64,000 nucleotides of DNA from Lunatimonas sp. (GCF_020832325.1 NZ_JAFIEU010000029.1:1-64000), one strand, 5' to 3'; counted from the first letter of the stretch, positions 34,542-44,609 are shown. Program-made: numbers and translations. The notes: a model not told the origin generated them from the sequence alone.

Positions 34542-34697
34542 CTTTGGATAAAATTATAGAGCCGAAACATCAACCCACTGAAATTTAAAAAGAGTTGTCT
34601 TCAAGTTCCAATATATTTTCACCTTAGCGCTCTAAAAGTAACTTTAGACATACCACAGTCATTTGAGACCAAAAGACAACTAAAAGATGGCACTTTT

Positions 34698-34991
34698 TTA
34701 GTTTCTTGTCCCGCTGCAAGCGGGCCCATGACTATACTTCACGCACACATCCCCTCCATATGGGTTTTCGCGGCATCCGCCCTCGTTATTTGCCGGGTTT
34801 GAAGATACCGAGCAATATGAATTGGGTCCACCGCCATCAGAATTCGCCACCGCATTCTCCAACGCCACTTCTGTCTCCGCAAACACCGCTTCGGTGCCAC
34901 TAATGCCTACCTGCCATCCGGCCACCATCAAAAACGCAACTGCTCCTAGGACAGCCATCCATCTTTTGGATTGATTGACTAATTTTTCCAT
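34698..34991 (-). CDS. NVEALA-type secreted peptide
   Basis: 97 aa from ATG 34989-34991. N-terminal leader (MEKLVNQSKRWMAVLG...) with a hydrophobic segment (about 12-30), then a mature, Gly/Ser-rich part with four cysteines (C59, C72, C82 and C91 approximately). The signature here reads ALENAVANSDGG. NVEALA peptides occur next to DUF4221 or 6-bladed propeller lipoproteins in Bacteroidota. Export and role are unknown; a signalling or peptide-toxin role is speculation. Confidence 0.7.
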   Translation of the reverse strand: MEKLVNQSKRWMAVLGAVAFLMVAGWQVGISGTEAVFAETEVALENAVANSDGGGPNSYCSVSSNPANNEGGCRENPYGGDVCVKYSHGPACSGTRN

Positions 34992-35149
34992 ACTATTTTT
35001 GGGTTTAATGTGAAAATTGATTGTATGGTATCGAAAGTGAGAAAAAAAAACCCAATTATACAAGTAATCAGTAAGTTATTTTTAATTTATATTACAATTA
35101 ATCGCAGTTAAGCTATATTACATCCAGTTAATGCTTGATTTTGATTACC

Positions 35150-35400
35150 GAGTAACAGCGTAACACAGTAGGCAAGGGGGTGTACCTACCGGCATTTACT
35201 GAGCGGTATGCGCTAATTGGAGTCATCCAAATAACCGTACCAATCTTTCGCCCGACCGGGAGCAGCCTGCTCCCCCAACCAAGCAAGTGTCGATTCCACG
35301 CCATCCCTCCCATGCTCCCTATACAGCTCCCACCATAGCGAGGACCAAAACAGGGGCGCATGGGAAACTGCACTGCTTTGATTTGTTGTACTTCCTCCTA
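35150..35400 (-). other. Possible decayed gene 3' end
   Basis: A minus-strand frame reads APLFWSSLWWELYREHGRD, then GVESTLAWLGEQAAPGRAKD and ends WYGYLDDSN before TAG at about 35218. Its composition (many Trp, balanced charge) looks like real protein, but no start and no recognised family. The rest of 34992-35410 is non-coding to my eye. Confidence 0.25.
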
Positions 35401-35410
35401 CGCAAGACCC

Positions 35411-35772
35411 ACACCAAAGAAATCGGCAACCCGCTCGGTCAAAAATGCCACCCCTGCGGGGTTTGCCACAGCTTGGATTCTTGATGGCTATAACCCTTTC
35501 ATCCCTTTGGGATTTATAACCTATTTAATCTTGGATGGCATGATTATTCGGTGTTACCAAAATCTCCTAATAAAGGCACCGATTAAAATACTCCCAGTCC
35601 CCCAATCCCGAAGGGATGGCAGTATTATAGAACACCGGAAATACGAAGATAAAAAACCCCGAAAGGGTGATATATATGCTAACGGACGGAATTTGGATTT
35701 AATATGCGCCAATTGGGTAGGTTGAAACTGCATCTGCACCATGCAACAAAATACGTAACTTAAGGAGTATTC
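35411..35772. repeat. Rpn-associated repeat, copy 2
   Basis: Begins ACACCAAAGAAATCGGCAAC and runs to the stop of the Rpn-like fragment. Contains the inverted words ATCCCTTTGGGAT and ATCCCGAAGGGAT about 100 bp apart, so the unit can fold into a long stem. Closest to copy 1. Confidence 0.85.
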
Positions 35773-36201
35773 TTATTTCACCCTTCCCTTTTCAGTGAGG
35801 ATTCTGACGACTTCCTCCTCCTGCAATTTAACGATTTTGGCAATTTTGGGCACGTCAAACCCCTCATCAAAAAGGCTGACGATAACCTCGGTTTTCTCCT
35901 CAAGCTTGCCCTTCTGAATTCCAATCTGTTCTCCTTCAATCTTGCCCTCCGATTTGCCTTTTTCAATAAGCATGGTGTAGGTTGTCATGATTTTTTCTTT
36001 TAGAGGTTCGGGAATTGATCGTATTGTCTCGCCTAACTGGGCCTCGGTAATTTCGGAAACATTCAATGCATATACAACGCTCAAAGAATGCCACAGCCCT
36101 TTCCGAATCGGAGAATGACTCCCTAACAAAGAGGTCGTGAAGGTTGTGGAATCGCTTTGCCATCCTACAAGATAATAAAAAGTGCCCTTTTGTAATATAT
36201 C
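35773..36201 (-). pseudogene. Rpn-like (PD-(D/E)XK) transposase/nuclease, 5' truncated
   Basis: The frame can be read in from 36201 without a start (GTFYYLVGWQSDSTTFTTSL), through HSLSVVYALNVSEITEAQLG and a Lys/Gly/Glu-rich stretch (GKSEGKIEGEQIGIQKGK) to LTEKGRVK. Those are C-terminal features of Rpn-family proteins. The N-terminal nuclease domain is gone, a TGA occurs just upstream. An internal start at 36129 would give a 118-aa product of no known use. Confidence 0.75.
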
Positions 36202-36338
36202 TCATGTACTATTGATGGCAATAAAAGGGAATTTTAGAGGATGATTGCCCTATTGAAGGATCCCCTTTTGCCCCAGTAGAGAAGTCATCGCTATTAGCTT
36301 GGATGGGGAAATTCCCTGCTTGGCAGCAATCAAAACTT

Positions 36339-36590
36339 ACACCAAAGAAATCGGCAACCCGCTCGGTCAACAATGTCACCCCTGCGGGGTTTGCCACAGC
36401 TTGGATTCTTGATGGCTATAACCCTTTCATCCCTTCGGGATTGAGAAGCCGGTTTGAATTGCAAATACATTTTTATCCCATCTTACCAAAAACCTACTGT
36501 ATCCGGCACCGATTAATACACACCCGATACCCCAATCCCGTAGGCCATATATGACAGCGGATGGATTTACGGGCTTTAGATTTGGATATC
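36339..36590. repeat. Rpn-associated repeat, copy 3 (diverged)
   Basis: Shares ACACCAAAGAAATCGGCAAC and the CCCTGCGGGGTTTGCCACAG block with copy 2 and ends with GGATTTACGGGCTTTAGATT. It has lost the middle part. No gene seen in 36202-36722. Confidence 0.75.
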
Positions 36591-36722
36591 TCCGGAGCCG
36601 CCCGCCCCAACTACACATAGCTTGTAACTAGACAGCTATTATACGTTAACCTACCTATCCAGAGGCATCTGCCATGCTGAATAGTACGCCAGGAACCCCC
36701 TTACACCCTAGGATAACCGATA

Positions 36723-38123
36723 CTACTTCATGCGCACCGAGATATCTCCCATGGACCGCACGTAAACCTGAATGCCCTCTTCGGTCACGTAGATGCCCTG
36801 CACTTCCAGCTCGGGGCTTACCAGCGAAAAATCTGCAAAGCCCGTCTGCCAGCTGCCCAACTCCCGGAGCTCCCTTCTTGCTTCCGCCAGGTAATCTCCG
36901 ATGGGAAAAACCGCCTGCTTTTCGATCGCCGAACGGATCTTGCCTCCCTTGAGCCAATTGGCGCTGTTGGTAAGAAAATGCTGGGTTTTTAGATCAAAAT
37001 CCACTTCCTCAAAAACGACCGCCTGCTTTTCCTCGTCATACACGGGCATCCCCACCAAGTAAAGCTCCCCTTTCACATCCTTCTTCCGGGTGCGTTTTGC
37101 GGTAAACTCCATCCTAACCAGCGCGCGGTCACCGTAAGCCTGCGTCGCAAAGGAATGCGGAATAAGCGTCGTCCGGTTGTCGACCCGAAAGGCATTGCCC
37201 ACCATTTCCTCCTGAAGGTACTGATCCATCCACGCGTAGGAAAGTGCCAAGGGGAGCGTGATGACTGCCCTGCTCTCCTCCCGGTCGTTGGGATACACCC
37301 TGGGCAGTGGGCTCTTGGGACGTGCTGCCGGTGGGTTCAACTGACTGAACACTTCGCCGTCTATACCCAAATGTAGTAGCAGCTGCTGGTCCTCGGTAAA
37401 CTGCTCGCGGATCATCACCCGCTCGGGTACCGCGGTCAAAAAAAGCGACAATCCCTTACTTTGCAGGGCGATGGGCTCGCTATAAGCTTCCCACGCTTGC
37501 TCTGCTATGCGCCGCAAGTCTAGGCTGGCGAGCAGGTTGGAGGCTAGCTTCCGTTCCAGCATGTTTCCAAGCTGCTGCTTCATGATCGGCTCCAGGTCCA
37601 GCGAATAGCCCAACAGGTCATAACGCAGGGATCTGCCCCAACTTTCTACTTCCAATTCGTTGATCTCCACCTCCCAGTTTTCACCCAAATGCGGACGAAA
37701 ACTGACCTGTGGCGTAAGGGATTCCTTAAAGGGCACCCCCGCCGATACTACCTGCCCAAAAATGCGCTTCTCCAAGCTCACTTTGCCATCCAAAAAAACC
37801 GGAAGGGTAACCCGCAGCTTACCCGATTCGGTGGCTGACAGCCGCAGCAGGCCCGTCTTGAGCACGGTCACATCGGAAAATAGCCCATTGCCGAGGTCAA
37901 TGCCTTTTTCGGAAAAAAGGCTTTCGCCCAACTGCTCATTCAATTTGCTTTCAAACAGGGAAAGTGGCAGGGCCAGGCGGAGATTGATTTCGGAAACCGC
38001 CTTGGGGAGGGGCTGCCGCTCTCCTACATAGGTAGGCTTGGCTGGGTCAATCTTTCGGCAGCCCAACAGGGCCACGATGAGAATACCCGGGAAAATATAG
38101 GTTGAAAGTTGTCTAAAACGCAT
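36723..38123 (-). CDS. DUF4403 lipoprotein
   Basis: 466 aa. Lipobox ALLGC (Cys about 22). Long beta-rich family pattern (INLRLALPLSLFESKLNEQL; CR-free core) with the usual DFDLKTQHFLTNSANWLKGG (about 378-397) and C-terminal RMK. DUF4403 proteins are large Bacteroidota/Proteobacteria lipoproteins of unknown function, related in fold to lipid-transfer tubular domains (inference). Starts divergently from ytxJ. Confidence 0.85.
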   Translation of the reverse strand: MRFRQLSTYIFPGILIVALLGCRKIDPAKPTYVGERQPLPKAVSEINLRLALPLSLFESKLNEQLGESLFSEKGIDLGNGLFSDVTVLKTGLLRLSATESGKLRVTLPVFLDGKVSLEKRIFGQVVSAGVPFKESLTPQVSFRPHLGENWEVEINELEVESWGRSLRYDLLGYSLDLEPIMKQQLGNMLERKLASNLLASLDLRRIAEQAWEAYSEPIALQSKGLSLFLTAVPERVMIREQFTEDQQLLLHLGIDGEVFSQLNPPAARPKSPLPRVYPNDREESRAVITLPLALSYAWMDQYLQEEMVGNAFRVDNRTTLIPHSFATQAYGDRALVRMEFTAKRTRKKDVKGELYLVGMPVYDEEKQAVVFEEVDFDLKTQHFLTNSANWLKGGKIRSAIEKQAVFPIGDYLAEARRELRELGSWQTGFADFSLVSPELEVQGIYVTEEGIQVYVRSMGDISVRMK

Positions 38124-38333
38124 AAATCAAGGTGGGTTATCGGGAGGTCAGTGTCAAAAAACACCGGGTGGCCCCGACCTATCCGTGGATCGTCATGGGC
38201 CAAAACTATAACGAAGTTAACACGGAAAAGCGTAAGGGTATAATTTTTTTTCCGCTGGTGAACTCAAATCACCTTCCATTCAGTTGTAGCTATCGTATCA
38301 GCAGGCTGTAATGGCCCAAAACACATTGTCCTC

Positions 38334-38672
38334 ATGAGTTGGAAAAAACTGGAAGAACTATCCCAAATCGATCAGTTGATCGAAGAGAGCAAAACGCGGC
38401 CGGTGGTGGTTTTCAAACATTCTACGCGCTGTTCGATCAGCAGTATGGCCTGGAGCCGCATCACACGTAGCTGGAAGGAAGAGGACAGCCAAAAGGTAGC
38501 TCCCTACTATTTGGACCTAATTGCTTACCGGGGCATCTCCGACGCCATCGCCAGCAGATTTGACGTACCCCATGCCTCGCCACAGGTGATCCTGATAAAA
38601 AACGGGGAGGCCGTATACGACACCAGCCACATGGGCATCAGTTACCAAGAACTAATGGATCGGTCCAATTAA
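38334..38672 (+). CDS. ytxJ: Monothiol bacilliredoxin YtxJ
   Basis: 112 aa, thioredoxin fold. Single active Cys C33 in HSTRCSIS, then the cis-Pro loop ASPQVILIKNGE (about 83-94). YtxJ removes bacillithiol from proteins, so the cell likely uses bacillithiol as its low-molecular-weight thiol. A good terminator overlaps the stop codon. Confidence 0.92.
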   Translation: MSWKKLEELSQIDQLIEESKTRPVVVFKHSTRCSISSMAWSRITRSWKEEDSQKVAPYYLDLIAYRGISDAIASRFDVPHASPQVILIKNGEAVYDTSHMGISYQELMDRSN

Positions 38673-38691
38673 CCCTGGACCGATTTTTTTT
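38659..38691 (+). terminator. Rho-independent terminator of ytxJ
   Basis: Arms ATCGGTCCA / TGGACCGAT followed by eight T. The left arm lies within the last codons of ytxJ. Confidence 0.9.
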
Positions 38692-38832
38692 GCCTTTTAT
38701 TTTTTCCAACCCTTTTTTTAACCTTCCAATGGGATTTTTACCCATTTAAAACAATCTACACCCTTTCTGAAAAGGCTCGTTAAACTTTCATCGGGCTAGC
38801 GGTGTCTAACTGGGACAAACAAGACATCAGAA

Positions 38833-38929
38833 ATGAAATCGAGCATGAAGTAGGCATCAAACAACAGAATGACTATTGACCATGCGAGATTCCATGTGAC
38901 CGCTGAAAAACAATTATAGACACATGAAA
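38833..38929 (+). repeat. Shared leader repeat, copy B (upstream of TonB-type protein)
   Basis: Matches 14937-15051 without the 19-bp palindrome. Ends at ATGAAA, the start of the outer-membrane protein gene. Confidence 0.8.
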
Positions 38930-41836
38930 ATATTTACATTATCTACACTTTTCGTATTCCTTTTTGGTCTACAGATTCTTGAAGCCCAGCAGCGAAGAGC
39001 CCCCGGAGGCGATACGCCCATGATCCGTGGGCAGGTGGTAGAGGGTACCACAAAAGATCCACTGATCGGAGCCAATATCCTGATCAAAACCATGGGAGAC
39101 ACCCTGGTGAGCAACACGGTAACCGGCATGGACGGCAAATTTGAGATAGCCTACCCCCGCATGCAATCCTTCAAGCTGGAAATCACCTACGTGGGCTATG
39201 AAAAAGTAACCCGTAATATGAGCAGGGGTGTTCCCCTAGACTTGGGGGTAATTGCCATCAGCGAGGATAGCAAGCTGCTGGGAGAGGTGGTGATCCAAGG
39301 GGAGGCCGCAGTGGGCGAAATGAGAGGCGATACCGCCGTGTTTAATGCCAATGCATTCAAAACCCGCGAAAATGCCATGGCGGAAGACCTCATTGGAAAA
39401 CTGCCAGGCGTGACGATCGAAAACGGGCAGGTGCAGGCACAAGGCGAACAGGTACAACGCATCCTGGTAGATGGCCGGGAGTTTTTCGGCAACGACCCCT
39501 CCATTGCCCTGCGCAACCTTCCCGCAGACATGATCGAGAGTGTGCAGGTACTCGATCAGCGCTCCGACCAGTCCCGCCTCACCGGACTGGATGACGGCAA
39601 CTACGCTAAAACGATCAATATTATCACCAAAGGCAATATGCGCAATAGCCACTTTGGCCGTGTTTACGCCGGGTATGGTTCCGATGACCGGTATTCCCTT
39701 GGTGGCAATATCAATTTTTTCAAAGGCGCCAAACGATTCTCGATCATCGGGCTATTCAACAACGTCAACCAACAAAACTTCTCCTCTGACGACCTACTGG
39801 GTGTCACCAGCGGTGCCATGGGCGGCGGTGGCCGACGAGGTGGAGGCGGTGGAAGACCCGGCGGTGGCGGTGGTGGTCCCGGAGGCGGAGGCGGCAACTT
39901 TGCCGTAGCGCAAAACAACGGTATCGTGACTACAAACTCCCTGGGGCTAAATTACAGCGACAAATGGGGCGAAAAAATAAACTTTACCGGCAGCTACTTC
40001 TATAACGACACAGACAATGCGGTGCTGGATATCACCAACCGCGAGACTATCCTGAGCGAACAGCAGCGACAGTTCTATCAGGAAAACCAACTTTCCTCGA
40101 TCAACAACCGAAACCACCGGATGAACGGTATGATCGAATACGACATCAACGATAAAAATGCCCTGATCCTCCGTCCCTCGCTTAGTTTTCAAAACAACAG
40201 CCGCTACAGTGACTTGGACGGGTTAAACCTGAATAGCGCACTGGACCCGCTGAGTGCCACCAGAACGACTACCGAAAACGAAACCCAGGGGTATAACCTG
40301 TCCAACTCCCTAACCTACCGGTATAAATTTGAGAAAAAGGGAAGAACGCTCTCTACCGACGTGTTTACTGCTCTCAACAAGCGCGACCAACTCACGGATC
40401 TAATCGCTGCAAACAGGGACTATGTACGTTCTACGCAAGACACGCTCATCCAAGAAACAACCGCTCTATCCGACGGATTCAATTACAACATCAACCTGAC
40501 CTATACCGAACCCATCTCCGAGCGATCGGTAGCTACTGCCCGGTATTCCTTCGGAAACAACAAGAGCGCCGCGGACCAAAAAACCTTCCAGCTCGCCAAC
40601 GAGCAAGGCATCATGGTGTTGGACACCGCACTGAGCAACGAATTTGACAATCGCTTCTTTACCCAGCGGGCAGGTTTGGGATACATGTATAGCCACAAGG
40701 GCTTCAATGCCAACGTCAGTATGGACTACCAATACGCTGTGTTGGACAACGACATCGTTTTCCCCCAAGAGGGCAATGTGTACCGGGATTTCCGCAACTT
40801 CCTGCCTACTGCCGTGATCAATTACCGAACCGAAAAAGGCATCAGTTACCGGTTCAGGTACCGCACTCGAACACAGGAACCCAGCGTAAACCAACTTCAA
40901 AATGTCATCAACAACAACAACCCACTTAACCTAACAGTGGGTAACCCCGAGTTGGCACAGGCCTTCAACAACACCTTTTTTCTGAACATGTCGAAGGTGG
41001 ATATGGAGAAAAACAAAACCCTCTTTATGTTCCTGTTTGCCTCCATCACCGACAACTTCGTGGGCACAAACACCTTCGTAGCGACCCAAGACACCTTGAT
41101 CAACAACGAGGTCCTGCTTCGGAGCGGTGGACAGATTACCCGGCCTGTAAACCTAAACGGACAGTGGATGACCCGCTTTTTCGTGAACTATGGGACCAGC
41201 ATCCCCAAGCTGAAAACCAAGGTTAATTTCAACCCAGGCTTGAGCTACGGACGCACCCCCGGCATCATCAACGGACAGATGAATGTAAACGAAAACTTCG
41301 ACTTCCGTGGTGGCGTGACCCTGGCCAGCAACATCAGCAAAGACGTCGACTTCACACTGTCAACCAACGGTACCTACACCGTGGTAAACAGCAGCCTGCA
41401 AAGCAACCTGGATAACAACTACTACATCCAAAGCAGCAACCTACGGTTTTACTATTCCCCCAACGACGGCAAGTTGTTCATCGCCAACAGTGCCAACAAC
41501 ATGCTGTATAGGGGTCTCTCCGAAGGGTTGGACCAGTCGGTATGGCTTTGGAACATAGAGGCCGGCTACCGGTTTATGAAAAACAACAAAGCCGAGCTGA
41601 AGCTGTTTGTGTTCGATGTACTGAGCCAAAACAACGCCATCTCGCGAACCGTATCCGATGTGGCCATCACAGACGTTTTCTCAAATGTCCTGACCCGATA
41701 CGGCATGCTTAGCTTCACTTACATCATCGGCAACTTCAAGAAAGCCGAGGAAGCACCTGGCCAAGGAGGATTTGGCCCCGGAATGCGACCTGGTGGAGGT
41801 GGAGGCATGCGACCTGGCGGCGCCAGAAGTTGGTAA
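38924..41836 (+). CDS. Outer-membrane beta-barrel (TonB-dependent-like) protein
   Basis: 970 aa. Signal peptide (1-21), carboxypeptidase-D-like regulatory domain (about 34-110, GQVVEGTTKDPLIGANILIK), plug-like domain (IGKLPGVTIENGQVQAQGEQ, about 155-174; ILVDGREFFGNDP), then a barrel to the end. It lacks an obvious TonB box. Two Gly-rich stretches: about 300-325 and the last 25 residues (GMRPGGGGGMRPGG). The Gly-rich insert sits at an extracellular or periplasmic loop and is unusual. Likely outer-membrane uptake or assembly; substrate unknown. Confidence 0.85.
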   Translation: MKIFTLSTLFVFLFGLQILEAQQRRAPGGDTPMIRGQVVEGTTKDPLIGANILIKTMGDTLVSNTVTGMDGKFEIAYPRMQSFKLEITYVGYEKVTRNMSRGVPLDLGVIAISEDSKLLGEVVIQGEAAVGEMRGDTAVFNANAFKTRENAMAEDLIGKLPGVTIENGQVQAQGEQVQRILVDGREFFGNDPSIALRNLPADMIESVQVLDQRSDQSRLTGLDDGNYAKTINIITKGNMRNSHFGRVYAGYGSDDRYSLGGNINFFKGAKRFSIIGLFNNVNQQNFSSDDLLGVTSGAMGGGGRRGGGGGRPGGGGGGPGGGGGNFAVAQNNGIVTTNSLGLNYSDKWGEKINFTGSYFYNDTDNAVLDITNRETILSEQQRQFYQENQLSSINNRNHRMNGMIEYDINDKNALILRPSLSFQNNSRYSDLDGLNLNSALDPLSATRTTTENETQGYNLSNSLTYRYKFEKKGRTLSTDVFTALNKRDQLTDLIAANRDYVRSTQDTLIQETTALSDGFNYNINLTYTEPISERSVATARYSFGNNKSAADQKTFQLANEQGIMVLDTALSNEFDNRFFTQRAGLGYMYSHKGFNANVSMDYQYAVLDNDIVFPQEGNVYRDFRNFLPTAVINYRTEKGISYRFRYRTRTQEPSVNQLQNVINNNNPLNLTVGNPELAQAFNNTFFLNMSKVDMEKNKTLFMFLFASITDNFVGTNTFVATQDTLINNEVLLRSGGQITRPVNLNGQWMTRFFVNYGTSIPKLKTKVNFNPGLSYGRTPGIINGQMNVNENFDFRGGVTLASNISKDVDFTLSTNGTYTVVNSSLQSNLDNNYYIQSSNLRFYYSPNDGKLFIANSANNMLYRGLSEGLDQSVWLWNIEAGYRFMKNNKAELKLFVFDVLSQNNAISRTVSDVAITDVFSNVLTRYGMLSFTYIIGNFKKAEEAPGQGGFGPGMRPGGGGGMRPGGARSW

Positions 41837-41866
41837 GCATTTTTTTACTCTCTTATATATCGAAAA

Positions 41867-41905
41867 AGGGGGCTGCTCATCACGAGTCAGCCCCCCTTTT
41901 TTTTT
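41867..41905. terminator. Bidirectional terminator
   Basis: Arms AGGGGGCTG / CAGCCCCCCT, with a T run on the plus side and A run (T on minus) on the other. Serves the convergent outer-membrane and phosphofructokinase genes. Confidence 0.85.
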
Positions 41906-42024
41906 GCAAGATTCACCTACAACGCTGCCAGTCAAGAATAAAAATTTCCTACCTGCTAGACCAGCGCCATCCAAGCGACCCTTTGATGAAAGCCTTTCGG
42001 AGTAACCAGGGCTTTGCCATTGGA

Positions 42025-43116
42025 TCAATCTCCAAAAGAGACACCCATTCCCTTGGCCGCCCGGACCAGAAACCCTTCCGGATCCACGTGGTTGTAGCTT
42101 TGGGTGGCTTCTGCCAGCTCCACAGAGACAATGGTGTTGTTTTGAAACGAAACCATCCTGCCAAAGGCTCCTTCAAGGACCAACTCAAACGCCTTGACCC
42201 CAAACAAGGTGGCCAATACCCGGTCAAAAGCCACCGGAGTGCCTCCACGCTGTACATGGCCCAGGACCGTCTCCCGAATCTCCTGCTTGCAGCCAATGGC
42301 TTTTAATTGACGTGCCAACTCAAAGGCCACCCCACCTAGCCGCACGTGCTCGGAGCCTTCTTCTCCTGCCGAGAAAGTAAGGGTACCATCTTTGGCTTTG
42401 GCTCCTTCTGCGATGACGATGTTGATAAAGCCACGGCCTTTTTCATAGCGGTCACTGATCCGCTTTAAAACCTTATGAACATCGTAGGGGATTTCCGGAA
42501 TAAGGCAAATTTCGGCGCCGCCGGCGATGGCGGTATGCAGCGCAATCCAGCCGGCATCCCTTCCCATGACCTCCATAATCATGACCCGGTGGTGGCTTTC
42601 CGCCGTGGTTACCAGCTTATCAAAACTGTCGGTGGCAATCTGCACGGCAGTCTGGAACCCGAAGGTCATGTCGGTACCCCGCAGGTCGTTATCGATGGTC
42701 TTCGGCACGCCGATAATCGGGATGCCGTGGCGGTGCAAGGCTTCGGATATCTTTTGGGAGCCGTCACCCCCTATATTGATCACCGCGTCAAAACCCAGCT
42801 CGCGGATCCGGGCGGCTACCCGGTCGGTGATGTCGTGAAAAATGATCTGACCCTGTTCGTCTTTAACGGGATACATCAAGGGATTTCCCTTATTGGTGGT
42901 CTTTAGGATGGTACCTCCCCGAACGTGAATACCGGCTGTCTTAGACCGGGTCAGTTTGACGACCTCAGGGGGGTCGCGCATGATTCCGCTGAGTGCCTCG
43001 ATACTGCCATATACCTCCCAGCCCTTTTCCTGTTTGGCACGCTTATAAATTCCCCGGATGACTGCATTCAGACCGGGGCAATCACCCCCTCCGGTACTTA
43101 TCAGTATTTTTTTCAT
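42025..43116 (-). CDS. pfkA: 6-phosphofructokinase
   Basis: 363 aa from ATG 43114-43116 (the frame extends further upstream but MKKILISTGGGDCPGLNAVI is the canonical start). Substrate motifs: GGDGS (116-120), PKTIDND (138-144), MGRDAGWIA. The combination of Gly at the GGDG position with Lys in PKTIDND is the ATP-using 'mixed' PFK group rather than PPi enzymes (Asp+Lys) or E. coli-type (Gly+Gly). Catalyses the committed step of glycolysis in the cytosol. Confidence 0.93.
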   Translation of the reverse strand: MKKILISTGGGDCPGLNAVIRGIYKRAKQEKGWEVYGSIEALSGIMRDPPEVVKLTRSKTAGIHVRGGTILKTTNKGNPLMYPVKDEQGQIIFHDITDRVAARIRELGFDAVINIGGDGSQKISEALHRHGIPIIGVPKTIDNDLRGTDMTFGFQTAVQIATDSFDKLVTTAESHHRVMIMEVMGRDAGWIALHTAIAGGAEICLIPEIPYDVHKVLKRISDRYEKGRGFINIVIAEGAKAKDGTLTFSAGEEGSEHVRLGGVAFELARQLKAIGCKQEIRETVLGHVQRGGTPVAFDRVLATLFGVKAFELVLEGAFGRMVSFQNNTIVSVELAEATQSYNHVDPEGFLVRAAKGMGVSFGD

Positions 43117-43191
43117 AATCGGTTGTAGATATCCAAAGATACACATATTTAAAAATATACGGGATCCCTGCCCATCAAATCCCCTATTCGA

Positions 43192-43222
43192 TTGGAATAT
43201 ACAGCGATTCGGACTAATTTTG
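43192..43222 (+). promoter_or_regulatory. Promoter of glyA
   Basis: TTG at 43192-43194 and TAATTTTG at 43215-43222, 20 bp apart, fit the Bacteroidota -33/-7 consensus; glyA starts at 43324. Confidence 0.6.
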
Positions 43223-43323
43223 CCCATCCAAAAATAAGCCTTATGTTTGGGGCGGCTGAGACCGACTGCCAGGCATGCCATCGATGGTTAGGGCACCAAA
43301 GATACAAATTAGCGTACATCCAA

Positions 43324-44592
43324 ATGGAAAGAGATCAGGTAATATTTGACCTAATTGCAAAAGAAGAAGACAGACAACGGCGGGGAATCGAACTGATCGC
43401 CTCCGAAAACTTTACCAGCAAACAGGTCATGGAGGCTGCGGGCAGTGTGTTGACCAACAAATATGCAGAAGGTCTTCCCAATAAACGATACTACGGAGGT
43501 TGTGAGGTGGTAGACGAAATCGAGCAGCTTGCCATTGACCGTGCCAAGGAACTTTTTGGAGCTACTTGGGCCAATGTGCAGCCGCACTCCGGAGCTCAGG
43601 CCAATGCGGCGGTTTTTTTGGCCTGCCTACAGGCGGGAGATGCCATACTTGGCTTTGACCTTTCGCATGGCGGACACCTCACCCACGGGTCACCGGTAAA
43701 CTTTTCTGGCAAACTATACCAGCCTAATTTCTACGGGGTGGAGCAGGAAACCGGCCTGATTGACTACGACAAAGTGGCTGCAAAAGCCCGTGAGGTAAAA
43801 CCCAAACTATTAATATGTGGCGCCTCAGCCTACAGCAGGGACTGGGACTACGAGCGCCTTCGTGAAATTGCCGACGAAGTGGGTGCTATCCTTTTGGCGG
43901 ATATTTCGCACCCCTCCGGACTTATAGCCAAGGGCTTGTTAAACGACCCGCTCGATTATTGCCATATTGTAACTACTACCACGCACAAGACACTACGAGG
44001 TCCTCGTGGTGGTCTTATATTGATGCGGGAAGATTTCGACAACCCTTTTGGACTTACTACGCCGAAAGGCGAACTGCGAAAGATGTCTTCCCTATTGGAC
44101 TCCGGTGTATTCCCCGGAACCCAAGGTGGACCGCTGGAGCACATCATTGCTGCCAAAGCGGTGGCCTTTCAGGAAGCCCTTTCGGACGAGTACATGCACT
44201 ACATCCTACAGGTGAAGAAAAATGCTGCCGTGATGGCGGAATCCTTCGTGGCCAAAGGCTATGAAATCATCTCTGGAGGCACGGACAACCACCTCATGCT
44301 GATCGATCTGCGAAACAAAGACCTGACCGGCAAACTGGCTGAAGAGACGCTCGGCAAAGTAGACATCACCATCAATAAAAACATGGTGCCCTTCGATACC
44401 CGTTCCCCATTCGTCACCTCCGGCATGCGCATCGGCACGGCTGCCGTTACCACCCGAGGATTGAAAGAAGACGATATGCGTAAGATTGTGGATCTGATCG
44501 ATAGAGCCCTTTCCAACCATCAGGACGAGTCACTCCTTGCCGATATCAAGCAGCAAGTGAACGAGTGGATGGTTCAATTTCCCTTGTACTAA
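43324..44592 (+). CDS. glyA: Serine hydroxymethyltransferase
   Basis: 422 aa from ATG 43324 (upstream ATG codons lie in the leader). Motifs: [11 protein letters not shown] (23-33), [23 protein letters not shown], and the PLP lysine in [14 protein letters not shown] (K about 222). Interconverts serine and glycine, supplying one-carbon units. Followed closely by tatC and rpiB. Confidence 0.97.
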   Translation: MERDQVIFDLIAKEEDRQRRGIELIASENFTSKQVMEAAGSVLTNKYAEGLPNKRYYGGCEVVDEIEQLAIDRAKELFGATWANVQPHSGAQANAAVFLACLQAGDAILGFDLSHGGHLTHGSPVNFSGKLYQPNFYGVEQETGLIDYDKVAAKAREVKPKLLICGASAYSRDWDYERLREIADEVGAILLADISHPSGLIAKGLLNDPLDYCHIVTTTTHKTLRGPRGGLILMREDFDNPFGLTTPKGELRKMSSLLDSGVFPGTQGGPLEHIIAAKAVAFQEALSDEYMHYILQVKKNAAVMAESFVAKGYEIISGGTDNHLMLIDLRNKDLTGKLAEETLGKVDITINKNMVPFDTRSPFVTSGMRIGTAAVTTRGLKEDDMRKIVDLIDRALSNHQDESLLADIKQQVNEWMVQFPLY

Positions 44593-44609
44593 ACGACTAA
44601 CGAGCGCAC

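Noticed and set aside
35128-35373. 81-codon minus-strand frame
   Set aside because: Arg/Gly-rich shadow composition; the other frame of the same strand looks more protein-like.
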